Source of the DNA: Polymorphobacter_B sp038225475
Lineage (GTDB): Bacteria; Pseudomonadota; Alphaproteobacteria; Sphingomonadales; Sphingomonadaceae
Length of the DNA stretch: 64,000 nucleotides
Reading direction: 5' to 3'
Assembly: GCA_038225475.1 (NCBI GenBank)
Contig: JBBRRA010000003.1
Location: 1 to 64,000, forward strand
This document shows, piece by piece, positions 52,090-59,856 of this stretch. The position numbers were made by a program, and so were the translations under genes. Under the pieces are notes generated by a model. It was not told where the DNA came from and made no database searches. It saw only the letters and a list, made by a program, of their open reading frames with translations. Each line of letters begins with the position of its first letter. Position 1 is the first letter of the stretch.

Positions 52090-53033
52090 TACCAGTGCGC
52101 CCCGCCGGCAAGTTCGAGCGTCGCATAGCCCGCCGGGCGTTCGTGCGCTGCCGGGCGCACCCAATGATCGTTCTGCAACGCGCGGTAGGCGGCATAGGTC
52201 AGCCAGCGCGACCCCATGATGCCGAACAGCAGCTGTGTCGCACCGCCCAGCACGATCGCCGTCGAGCCGCGTGCCTTGGCAAGCGCACCAAGCGGCAGGC
52301 CGTAGGCGCCCGCACCGATGATAACGGTATCGGCGTCGGCCGCGGCGACGGCGGCATCGAGCGCGGCAAGGTTGGCGTGCCAATCCTGGCCGGTCACATC
52401 CTGATCGCACTGCGTCTGCATCGCGCGCACGGTGACCAGATCGAACGCCGGCAGCGTCGGGCGGTCGAACAACAGCGCGCGCTTGGCATATTGCGCCACG
52501 ATGGTGTCGGCGAGCGGGCTGACCACGGCGACGCGGCGACCGGCGAGCGCCAGCGTCCAGCGTTCGGTGGTGAACATCGGCTCAAGGTCGATCAGCCGGC
52601 AAATCTGCGCGTGCGACGGCACCAGCCGCCGGTCGTGCGGGGTCCATGCGGCATACAGGTCGATGCCGGCGATCGCGTCGAGATACAGCCGCGCAAGGCC
52701 GTCGATCGCAGCGTCTTCGGCGGGGAAGAACCCGGTGCCGAACTTCATGTGCGTCCGCAGCGCCTCGGGATAGGGTGCGGGCTCGGCCATATTCCGGCGT
52801 GCACCATACCACGCGACGGCGCGCCCCTCGGTTTCGCCGATCCGCGCGATCAGCCGCCCGCCCGCCGTCACTGCCGCCGCGATGGCGTGCTGCGCGCGGT
52901 TGCCGGTGACATCGGGCATCGGCACGCCGCGCAAGGCGTTGATGCGCGGCACATTGAGCAACGGGCTCAGCCAGCGCTTCGTCCGCGTCCACGCGGGGTC
53001 GCGCGCCGGTGCGTTAGCTTGCCCGGACGGCAT
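52089..53033 (-). CDS. GT-D-fold glycosyltransferase-like protein
   Basis: The 314-aa protein shows the GT-D (DUF1792-type) arrangement: GGRLIARIGETEGRAVAWYG, where GETE stands in for the usual GDGE acidic motif, then RRVAVVSPLADTIVAQYAKR, and ADTVIIGAGAYGLPLGALAK with ARGSTAIVLGGATQLLFGI. GT-D enzymes add the third sugar on some bacterial serine-rich glycoproteins, and such domains also occur in polysaccharide loci. The ATG 53033 frame overlaps the dehydratase gene by 20 nt. Substrate unknown. Confidence 0.65.
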   Translation of the reverse strand: MPSGQANAPARDPAWTRTKRWLSPLLNVPRINALRGVPMPDVTGNRAQHAIAAAVTAGGRLIARIGETEGRAVAWYGARRNMAEPAPYPEALRTHMKFGTGFFPAEDAAIDGLARLYLDAIAGIDLYAAWTPHDRRLVPSHAQICRLIDLEPMFTTERWTLALAGRRVAVVSPLADTIVAQYAKRALLFDRPTLPAFDLVTVRAMQTQCDQDVTGQDWHANLAALDAAVAAADADTVIIGAGAYGLPLGALAKARGSTAIVLGGATQLLFGIMGSRWLTYAAYRALQNDHWVRPAAHERPAGYATLELAGGAHW

Positions 53034-54009
53034 CGGCGCTTACCGGCATCGCTGCCGCGGCGGCGACGCCTTCGGCAAGGGTCCGCACCAGGTCGCGGCC
53101 AAAGGTGTGCGCGCGCCAGCCCAGATCGCGCTTCGCCAGTGCCGGATCGCCAAGGCTGCGGCGCAGCTCGTTCGGACGCAGCATTTCGGGCGCGGTCCGC
53201 ACATGCTGCTGCCAGTCGAGCCCGAAATAGTCGAACGCATCGGCAGCGACTTCGCGCAACGTCATGCTGTGCCCGGTGGCGACGACATAATCGGCGGGCA
53301 CGTCGGTCTGCAGCATCCGCCAGATCGCGTCGACATATTCAGGCGCCCAGCCCCAGTCGCGCGCGACGTCGATATCGCCCAGCACCAGCTCGCCCTGCTG
53401 ACCGTGCGCGATTGCATGCGCGGCGGTGATGATTTTCGGAACCACGAAATCGGCGGGGCGCAGCCGCGATTCGTGGTTGAACAGGATGCCGGTCACCGCG
53501 AACAGGCCGTATGCGTGGCGGTAGTTGGCGACCTGCCAATAGGCATCGGCCTTGGCGCTGGCATAGGGGCTTTTGGGTGCGAAACCGGTGGTTTCGGTCG
53601 CCGCCGAGGGGCCGCTGTCGCCAAAGGCCTCGCTCGAACCCGCCGAATAAAAGCGGCACGGCCGCGCCGCCTGCCGCACGCCCTCGAGCAGCACTGCGGT
53701 CGCGACGGCGATCGAGCGTACCGCCTCGACCGGCTCGTCGAACGACCGGCCGACCGAAGTCAGCCCGCCAAGATTATACAGTTCGTGCGGCTCGACGTCG
53801 GCGATCACCTGCCGGACCTGTTCCGGGACGGTTGCGTCGAGCGTGGTCAAGGTGACATCGCCGATAATGCCGAGGTCGCGCAGCCGGGCAAAGTCATTCG
53901 CCGCGACATCGCGCGATGTGCCGAACACATTATAGCCACGCGCCAGCAACAGCCGCGCCAGATAGGCCCCGTCCTGCCCCGAAATGCCGATGATCAGCGC
54001 ATTTTTCAT
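53014..54009 (-). CDS. GDP-mannose 4,6-dehydratase-like SDR enzyme (second copy)
   Basis: The 331-aa extended SDR has NALIIGISGQDGAYLARLLL (NAD(P) loop), YNLGGLTSVGRSFDEPVEAV, SAGSSEAFGDSGPSAATETT, and the catalytic SPYASAKADAYWQVANYR (YxxxK), with FNHESRLRPADFVVPKIITA and DIDVARDWGWAPEYVDAIWR. It resembles Gmd in its NHESRL.. and RDWG parts but is shorter and diverged from the gmd at 55834. It may make a different GDP-hexose, for example by reduction as in GDP-rhamnose or talose pathways. ATG 54009, overlap ATGA. Confidence 0.82.
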   Translation of the reverse strand: MKNALIIGISGQDGAYLARLLLARGYNVFGTSRDVAANDFARLRDLGIIGDVTLTTLDATVPEQVRQVIADVEPHELYNLGGLTSVGRSFDEPVEAVRSIAVATAVLLEGVRQAARPCRFYSAGSSEAFGDSGPSAATETTGFAPKSPYASAKADAYWQVANYRHAYGLFAVTGILFNHESRLRPADFVVPKIITAAHAIAHGQQGELVLGDIDVARDWGWAPEYVDAIWRMLQTDVPADYVVATGHSMTLREVAADAFDYFGLDWQQHVRTAPEMLRPNELRRSLGDPALAKRDLGWRAHTFGRDLVRTLAEGVAAAAAMPVSADAVRAS

Positions 54010-54890
54010 TGCGACCGTGCCGCGACAACGATGCTGTTCGCGTCCAACGCCTGCGCCTCGCCATGACCCTGCTTTGGGGTAGCGGTGCCGCCGTGGGGCG
54101 TCAACCGCGGGTCGAAGCCGATGCCGGGTGGTGGCGGCCAATCGGCGGGACGGGTGACGAACTGCAGCGCCTTGACGGCGTATTTGGCCCAGACCAGCGG
54201 CGCGGCGCTGCGAAACCCGTGACGTTTGAGCGACGCCAGCGCTTCGGCGTTGATTCTGCGGCGGCTGCCGAAGCCGCTGTTCGACAGCCCACCCTCGCGC
54301 AGGCTGACGAGCGTTTCGGGAATGGCACGCGCGTGCCGCCGATGACCGTGGTAAAATCGCAGCATCCATTCGAAGTCCGCGCCGATGCGCAGCGTGGTAT
54401 CGAACGGACCGACCGCAGCAAACACCGCGCGGCGGACATAAAAGCCGGGATGCGGCGGCATATGGCCAAAGCGCAGCATCCACGGCGCAAACGGCCGCGC
54501 GGGGTAATTGCGCGTCAGCCTTGCGGCGTCGTGCGCATCGACGATCGCCACGCCGCCCGACACCGCATCGGCTCCGGTTGCCGCTGCCGCGATGCGCGCC
54601 ACGGCATCGGTACGGTGGAAAAAGTCGTCGGCGTTCAGGAAGCCGATCAAGTCGCCGGTGGCGCGCGCGACGCCTTTGTTCATCGCATCATACAGTCCGG
54701 CGTCGGGAGCGCTGAACAGCTGCGAGCGCGGACCGGCGTTGGCATCGAAGACGCGCGCGGTATCGTCGGTGGAGGCGCCGTCGATGACCAGATGTTCGAT
54801 GTCGGGATGGCTTTGCGCTGCGACCGAACGCAGCGTGTCGCCGAGTGTCGCGGCGGCGTTATACGCGACGGTGATGACGGTGATTTTCAT
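54006..54890 (-). CDS. glycosyltransferase family 2
   Basis: The 294-aa GT-A enzyme begins MKITVITVAYNAAATLGDTL, then HLVIDGASTDDTARVFDANA, SAPDAGLYDAMNKGVARATG and DLIGFLNADDFFHRTDAVAR (the metal-binding motif NADD). It resembles colanic-acid-type GT2 enzymes (WcaA). No membrane segment is evident. The start overlaps fcl by 4 nt, so it is likely the fucose- or mannose-linking step, which is not proven. Confidence 0.9.
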   Translation of the reverse strand: MKITVITVAYNAAATLGDTLRSVAAQSHPDIEHLVIDGASTDDTARVFDANAGPRSQLFSAPDAGLYDAMNKGVARATGDLIGFLNADDFFHRTDAVARIAAAATGADAVSGGVAIVDAHDAARLTRNYPARPFAPWMLRFGHMPPHPGFYVRRAVFAAVGPFDTTLRIGADFEWMLRFYHGHRRHARAIPETLVSLREGGLSNSGFGSRRRINAEALASLKRHGFRSAAPLVWAKYAVKALQFVTRPADWPPPPGIGFDPRLTPHGGTATPKQGHGEAQALDANSIVVAARSQ

Positions 54891-55837
54891 GCGCGCCGCA
54901 GCATGTCGTTTTGCAGGTGGCGATAGGCATCGGCAAGACCGTCGCGCAGGCCGATCGACGGCTGCCAGCCCAACGTGCCGAGCCGAGCCGAATCCATCAA
55001 CTTGCGCGGCGTGCCGTCGGGACGGCTGGCGTCGAATTCGAGGCTGCCGGTGAAGCCGACGACATCGGCGACGGTCTGCGCCAGCTCGGCGATCGTCACG
55101 TCGCTGCCCGAGCCGATGTTGATATGCTCGGCGGCCGAATAGTGTTTCAGCACGTAAATCAGCGCGTCGGCAAGATCGTCGACGTGCAGGAATTCGCGCC
55201 GCGGCGTGCCGCTGCCCCAGACGGTCATCGCGGGGTCGCCCGCATCGCGCGCGGCGACCGCCTTGCGCAGCAGCGCCGGGATGACATGGCTCGACTCGAG
55301 GTCGTAATTGTCACCGGGGCCGTACAAATTGGTCGGCATCGCCGAGATGAAGTCCATGCCGTGCTGCTCGCGGTACGCTTCGGTCAGCTTCAACCCGGCA
55401 ATCTTGGCGATTGCATACCATTGATTGGTCGGCTCGAGCGGCCCCGTCAGCAGCGCGCTCTCGGCGATCGGCTGGGCGGCGAACTTCGGATAGATGCACG
55501 ACGAGCCGAGGAACAGCAGCTTGGCGGTGCCGGCCGCTGCGGCTGCGCCGATGACATTGGTTTCGATCAGCAGGTTATCGCGCAGGAAATCGACCGGGCG
55601 CGCCGCGTTCGCCGCAATCCCGCCGACGCGCGCGGCCGCAACCACCACGACTTCGGGGCGGTGCGCGGTGACCCACGCCTCGACATCGGCCTGTCGGGTT
55701 AGGTCGAGGCTGCCGCGCGCCGGATTGAGGATTTCGACATCCTCGCGCGCCAGCCGCCGGACGACGGCGCTGCCCACCATGCCGTGGCCGCCGGCAACCC
55801 AGACGCGGCGGCCGCCAAGCGCGAATGGCACGGTCAT
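54887..55837 (-). CDS. fcl: GDP-L-fucose synthase
   Basis: The 316-aa bifunctional epimerase-reductase makes GDP-L-fucose from GDP-4-keto-6-deoxy-mannose. It has WVAGGHGMVGSAVVRRLARE, PTNQWYAIAKIAGLKLTEAY (YxxxK), LFLGSSCIYPKFAAQPIAES, DFISAMPTNLYGPGDNYDLE and RREFLHVDDLADALIYVLKH, all Fcl/WcaG marks. It is coupled to gmd (ATGA overlap, start 55837). Gmd and Fcl together supply the fucose donor. Confidence 0.96.
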   Translation of the reverse strand: MTVPFALGGRRVWVAGGHGMVGSAVVRRLAREDVEILNPARGSLDLTRQADVEAWVTAHRPEVVVVAAARVGGIAANAARPVDFLRDNLLIETNVIGAAAAAGTAKLLFLGSSCIYPKFAAQPIAESALLTGPLEPTNQWYAIAKIAGLKLTEAYREQHGMDFISAMPTNLYGPGDNYDLESSHVIPALLRKAVAARDAGDPAMTVWGSGTPRREFLHVDDLADALIYVLKHYSAAEHINIGSGSDVTIAELAQTVADVVGFTGSLEFDASRPDGTPRKLMDSARLGTLGWQPSIGLRDGLADAYRHLQNDMLRRA

Positions 55838-56886
55838 GCCGCGCGCGTCGCGGCACGGGCGAGCGCCAGATCGCTCGCCATCATCTCGGCAACCAGCGCC
55901 TCGAGCGGGGTGGTATGTTGCCATCCGAGCAAGGTCCGCGCCTTGGTCGCGTCGCCGAGCAGCAGCTCGACTTCGGTCGGGCGGAAATAGCGCGGGTCGA
56001 TCGCCACCAGCACGGCTCCGGTCGCGGCATCGCGGCCGACTTCGTCGACGCCGTGCCCCGACCATTCGATCGTTCGGCCAACCTCGGCGAATGCCAGCTC
56101 GACGAAGCGGCGGACGCTGGTGGTCGTTCCGGTTGCCAGCACGAAATCGTCGGCGGTGTCGTGCTGCACAATGCGCCACATGCCCTCGACATAGTCGCGC
56201 GCATGGCCCCAATCGCGCTGCGCATCCATATTGCCGAGATACAGCTTGGACTGTTCGCCGCATTCGATCGCGGCGACTGCGCGCGTGATCTTTCGCGTCA
56301 CGAAGGTCTCGCCGCGGCGGGGCGATTCGTGGTTGAACAAAATGCCGTTCGACGCGTGCATGCCGTACGCCTCGCGGTAATTGACCGTAATCCAATAGGC
56401 ATACAGCTTGGCCGCCGCATAGGGGCTGCGCGGATAAAACGGCGTCGTCTCGCGCTGCGGGGTTTCGAGCACCTTGCCGTACAGCTCGGAGGTCGATGCC
56501 TGGTAAAAGCGCGTGTGCTCCAGCTTCAGGATACGCAGCGCCTCGAGCAGCCGCAGCGTGCCGAGCGCGTCGCCATTGGCGGTATATTCGGGCGTCTCGA
56601 AGCTGACCGCGACATGGCTTTGCGCGGCGAGGTTATAGATCTCGTCGGGTTGCGTCTCTTGGACCAGCCGGATCAGGTTGGTCGCATCGGTCAGGTCGCC
56701 GTGGTGCAGGAAAAAGTTGGTCTGCCCCTCGTGCGGGTCATGGTACAAATGATCGACGCGAGACGTATTGAACGACGAGGCGCGGCGCTTGACGCCGTGG
56801 ACGACATAGCCTTTCGCCAGCAGCAGTTCGGCAAGGTACGACCCGTCCTGGCCGGTGACCCCGGTAATCAGCGCAGTCTTGGTCAT
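55834..56886 (-). CDS. gmd: GDP-mannose 4,6-dehydratase
   Basis: The 350-aa enzyme converts GDP-mannose to GDP-4-keto-6-deoxymannose. It has ALITGVTGQDGSYLAELLLA, KRRASSFNTSRVDHLYHDPH, YQASTSELYGKVLETPQRET, PFYPRSPYAAAKLYAYWITV, and FNHESPRRGETFVTRKITRA. Length is typical. ATG 56886 follows GGAG. It is the first gene of the polysaccharide locus, divergent from rimP across 181 nt that should hold the promoters of both. Confidence 0.97.
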   Translation of the reverse strand: MTKTALITGVTGQDGSYLAELLLAKGYVVHGVKRRASSFNTSRVDHLYHDPHEGQTNFFLHHGDLTDATNLIRLVQETQPDEIYNLAAQSHVAVSFETPEYTANGDALGTLRLLEALRILKLEHTRFYQASTSELYGKVLETPQRETTPFYPRSPYAAAKLYAYWITVNYREAYGMHASNGILFNHESPRRGETFVTRKITRAVAAIECGEQSKLYLGNMDAQRDWGHARDYVEGMWRIVQHDTADDFVLATGTTTSVRRFVELAFAEVGRTIEWSGHGVDEVGRDAATGAVLVAIDPRYFRPTEVELLLGDATKARTLLGWQHTTPLEALVAEMMASDLALARAATRAA

Positions 56887-57067
56887 ACAGGCTCCGGCAA
56901 TACTAGCGGTCGGCAGCGTCCTAGAAGGCGCGGGCGGGCTTGTCGATGACCGAGCTTGCCGACTGCATCCGAACTGCCTATATCGCTGCAATCTTCACAT
57001 CGGTAACGGCTTGAAGGTCGGTCGGGACGGTCCCGCCCGCCGCCGCTACCTGCTTATCTGGGACCGC

Positions 57068-57622
57068 ATGGCCGAAATCGCCGCCTTGAACGACCTGATC
57101 GCGCCGATCGTCACCGATCTCGGTTTCGATCTCGTGCGCGTGCAGATGAACGGCTCGAAGTCGGCGCAGACGCTGCAGGTGATGGCCGAAGATCGCGCCA
57201 CCGGGCAGTTGACGCTCGACCAGTGCGCGACGATTTCGCGCGCGCTTTCGGAAATGCTCGATGCGACCGACCCGATCGAGCATGAATATCGCCTCGAAGT
57301 GTCGTCGCCGGGCATCGACCGGCCGCTGACGCGCGCGGCCGATTATGCTAAGTGGATCGGACACGAAGTGCGGCTCAAGCTGGTTCCGGGCGAAGGCGGT
57401 GCCAAGCGGATGCACGGTGTGATCGGCGCGTTGGTCGGCGACGGTGTCACCATCATCGTACCCACCACCGGGGCCGCCGTGGTGCCGCTCGCAAGCATCG
57501 ACGGTGCCAAGCTGGTGCTGACCAACAAGCTGATTGCGGCGACGCGGCCGCTCGATTCGGACGGGGCGGACGAGATTGTCGAACTGCCCGCTGCCAATGA
57601 TATCAACGAGGAAGACGACTGA
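57068..57622 (+). CDS. rimP: ribosome maturation factor RimP
   Basis: The 184-aa protein is MAEIAALNDLIAPIVTDLGF, with DLVRVQMNGSKSAQTLQVMA, YRLEVSSPGIDRPLTRAADY and a C-terminal SH3-like barrel. It assists assembly of the 30S subunit. It heads the operon with nusA, ylxR, infB, rbfA and truB, an ordering conserved across bacteria. Its stop shares one base with the nusA start. Confidence 0.95.
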   Translation: MAEIAALNDLIAPIVTDLGFDLVRVQMNGSKSAQTLQVMAEDRATGQLTLDQCATISRALSEMLDATDPIEHEYRLEVSSPGIDRPLTRAADYAKWIGHEVRLKLVPGEGGAKRMHGVIGALVGDGVTIIVPTTGAAVVPLASIDGAKLVLTNKLIAATRPLDSDGADEIVELPAANDINEEDD

Positions 57623-59202
57623 TGGCACTCGCTGCAACTGCTGCCGCCGCCGCCAAGGCGGTCACCGCCAACCGCGCCGAACTGATCGCTATTGCCGACG
57701 CCGTGGCGCGCGAAAAGTCGATCGACCGGATGATCGTCATCGAGGCGATGGAAGAAGCGATCCAGCGCGCCGCGCGGGCGCGCTATGGCAGCGAAAACGA
57801 CATCCGCGCCAAGCTCGACCCGCGCACCGGCGACCTGCGGCTGTGGCGCGTGCTCGAAGTCGTTGAAGCGCCCGAGGATTTCTTCAAGCAGGTCAGCCTG
57901 ATCGATTCGGCCAAGCTGCAGGCCGATGCCAAGCTGGGCGACTTCATCGTCGACCCGCTGCCGCCGATCGAGTTCGGCCGCATTGCGGCGCAGGCGGCGA
58001 AGCAGGTCATCGTGCAAAAGGTCCGCGATGCCGAGCGCGACCGGCAGTTCGAGGAGTATAAGGACCGCGTCAACGAGATCATCACCGGCGTGGTCAAGCG
58101 CGCCGAGTTCGGCCACGTCGTCGTCGATCTGGGCAAGGCCGAGGGCGTCATCCGCCGCGATCAGCAGATCCCGCGCGAAGTGCTGCGCGTCGGCGACCGC
58201 GTCCGCACGCTGATCCTGTCGGTGCGCCGCGAAGTCCGCGGGCCGCAGATCTTCCTCAGCCGCGCGGCGGGCGAGTTCATGAAAAAGCTGTTCGCGCAGG
58301 AAGTGCCTGAAATCTACGACGGCATCATCGAGATCAAGGCCGTCGCGCGCGATCCCGGCAGCCGTGCCAAGATCGGCGTCATCAGCCGCGACAGCAGCAT
58401 CGATCCGGTCGGCGCGTGCGTCGGCATGAAGGGTAGCCGCGTGCAGGCGGTCGTGCAGGAACTGCAGGGCGAAAAGATCGACATCATCCCGTGGTCGCCC
58501 GACACCGCGACCTTCGTGGTGAACGCGCTGCAGCCCGCCGAGGTCACCAAGGTCGTGCTCGACGATACCGACAACCGCATCGACGTGGTGGTTCCCGACG
58601 ATCAGCTGAGCCTTGCGATCGGGCGGCGCGGGCAGAATGTCCGGCTCGCCTCGCAGCTGACCGGCCGCCAGATCGACATCATGACCGAGGCGGATGAAAG
58701 CGAACGTCGCCAGAAGGAGTTCGTCGAGAAGTCGGCACTGTTCGAAACCGAGCTCGATATCGACGAGACGCTGGCGCAGTTGCTTGTGGCCGAAGGCTTC
58801 GGCGATCTCGACGAGGTCGCCTATGTCGACATCGCCGAACTTGCGGGCATCGAGGGCATCGACGAAGACATCGCCGCCGAACTCCAGAACCGCGCGGTCG
58901 AGGCGTTGGAGCGCAAGGAAGCCGCCGCGCGCACCGAACGCCGCGAACTCGGCGTCGACGATGCGCTCGCTGCAATCGACGGGCTGACCGAGCCGATGCT
59001 CGTCGTGCTCGGCAAGGGCGGCATCAAGACGCTCGACGACCTCGGCGACCTTGCCACCGACGAACTCGTCGCCAAGCACAGCGGCATCCTGAAGGCGTTC
59101 GGCATTTCGGACGACGACGGCAACCGCATCATCATGGCGGCCCGCGCACACTGGTTCGAAGATGAAGCCGGGGAGGTCGCGCCCGCGAATGTCCCGGAAT
59201 GA
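57622..59202 (+). CDS. nusA: transcription termination/antitermination factor NusA
   Basis: The 526-aa protein has the N-terminal RNA polymerase-binding domain (about 1-130), an S1 domain (HVVVDLGKAEGVIRRDQQIP), two KH domains (SRAKIGVISRDSSIDPVGAC with VGMKGSRVQAVVQELQGEKI), and two C-terminal acidic HhH repeats (LFETELDIDETLAQLLVAEG and LTEPMLVVLGKGGIKTLDDL). It modulates pausing and termination. It overlaps rimP as TGATG. Confidence 0.97.
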   Translation: MALAATAAAAAKAVTANRAELIAIADAVAREKSIDRMIVIEAMEEAIQRAARARYGSENDIRAKLDPRTGDLRLWRVLEVVEAPEDFFKQVSLIDSAKLQADAKLGDFIVDPLPPIEFGRIAAQAAKQVIVQKVRDAERDRQFEEYKDRVNEIITGVVKRAEFGHVVVDLGKAEGVIRRDQQIPREVLRVGDRVRTLILSVRREVRGPQIFLSRAAGEFMKKLFAQEVPEIYDGIIEIKAVARDPGSRAKIGVISRDSSIDPVGACVGMKGSRVQAVVQELQGEKIDIIPWSPDTATFVVNALQPAEVTKVVLDDTDNRIDVVVPDDQLSLAIGRRGQNVRLASQLTGRQIDIMTEADESERRQKEFVEKSALFETELDIDETLAQLLVAEGFGDLDEVAYVDIAELAGIEGIDEDIAAELQNRAVEALERKEAAARTERRELGVDDALAAIDGLTEPMLVVLGKGGIKTLDDLGDLATDELVAKHSGILKAFGISDDDGNRIIMAARAHWFEDEAGEVAPANVPE

Positions 59203-59845
59203 GCCACTAGCGGACCCCGAACGTCGCTGCATCCTGAGCGGTGAGCACGGTGCGCGCGGCGCGCTGATCCGGCTCGCGCTCGATGCCGACGGTGTCGTCG
59301 CGCCCGACCTCGGTGCGCGCGCGCCGGGGCGCGGCGCATGGCTGTCGCCCGACCGCGCGCTGATCATGACTGCGGAGGCCAAGGGCCGGCTGCGCGGCGC
59401 GTTGATGCGCGCCTTCAAGACCAACAGCATCACTGTGCCCGACGACATCGTCGAGCGCATCGCACAGGGGTTGCAGCGCCGGACGATGGACAGCCTGGGG
59501 TTGGCAAACAAGGCCGGCCACCTGATATGGGGAACCGAACGCATCGGCGATGCGCTGTTGAACGGTCGGGCCCGGCTGCTGTTGCACGCTGCCGACGCGG
59601 CCCCTGACGGCATCCGCAAGCTTGATGGCAAAGGGCTCGCCGCCGGCTCCGGAATTCCGGTTCGGACGCTGCCGGTCGGGCGCGAGGAATTGTCGTTGGC
59701 CTTGGGCCGCGAAAATGTTGTACATGCCGCGGTCTGCGACTCTGCCGGGGCGGCGCGTGTGACGGCCGCGCTCGACCGGTGGCTTGCCTTCAACGGCACG
59801 AACGAAGTGGTTACGGGGGCGATTGCTCCCGTCGAAATAGGGTAA
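59189..59845 (+). CDS. YlxR/DUF448 RNA-binding protein with L7Ae-like domain
   Basis: The 218-aa protein is MSRNEPLADPERRCILSGEH, then LIRLALDADGVVAPDLGARA and PGRGAWLSPDRALIMTAEAK (YlxR domain, about 8-85), and a C-terminal L7Ae/eL8-like part (DSLGLANKAGHLIWGTERIG). This is the normal alphaproteobacterial fusion between nusA and infB. It overlaps nusA by 14 nt; ATG 59189 has GGGGAGG about 13 nt upstream. Confidence 0.88.
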   Translation: MSRNEPLADPERRCILSGEHGARGALIRLALDADGVVAPDLGARAPGRGAWLSPDRALIMTAEAKGRLRGALMRAFKTNSITVPDDIVERIAQGLQRRTMDSLGLANKAGHLIWGTERIGDALLNGRARLLLHAADAAPDGIRKLDGKGLAAGSGIPVRTLPVGREELSLALGRENVVHAAVCDSAGAARVTAALDRWLAFNGTNEVVTGAIAPVEIG

Positions 59846-59856
59846 CTAGGTTTCGC

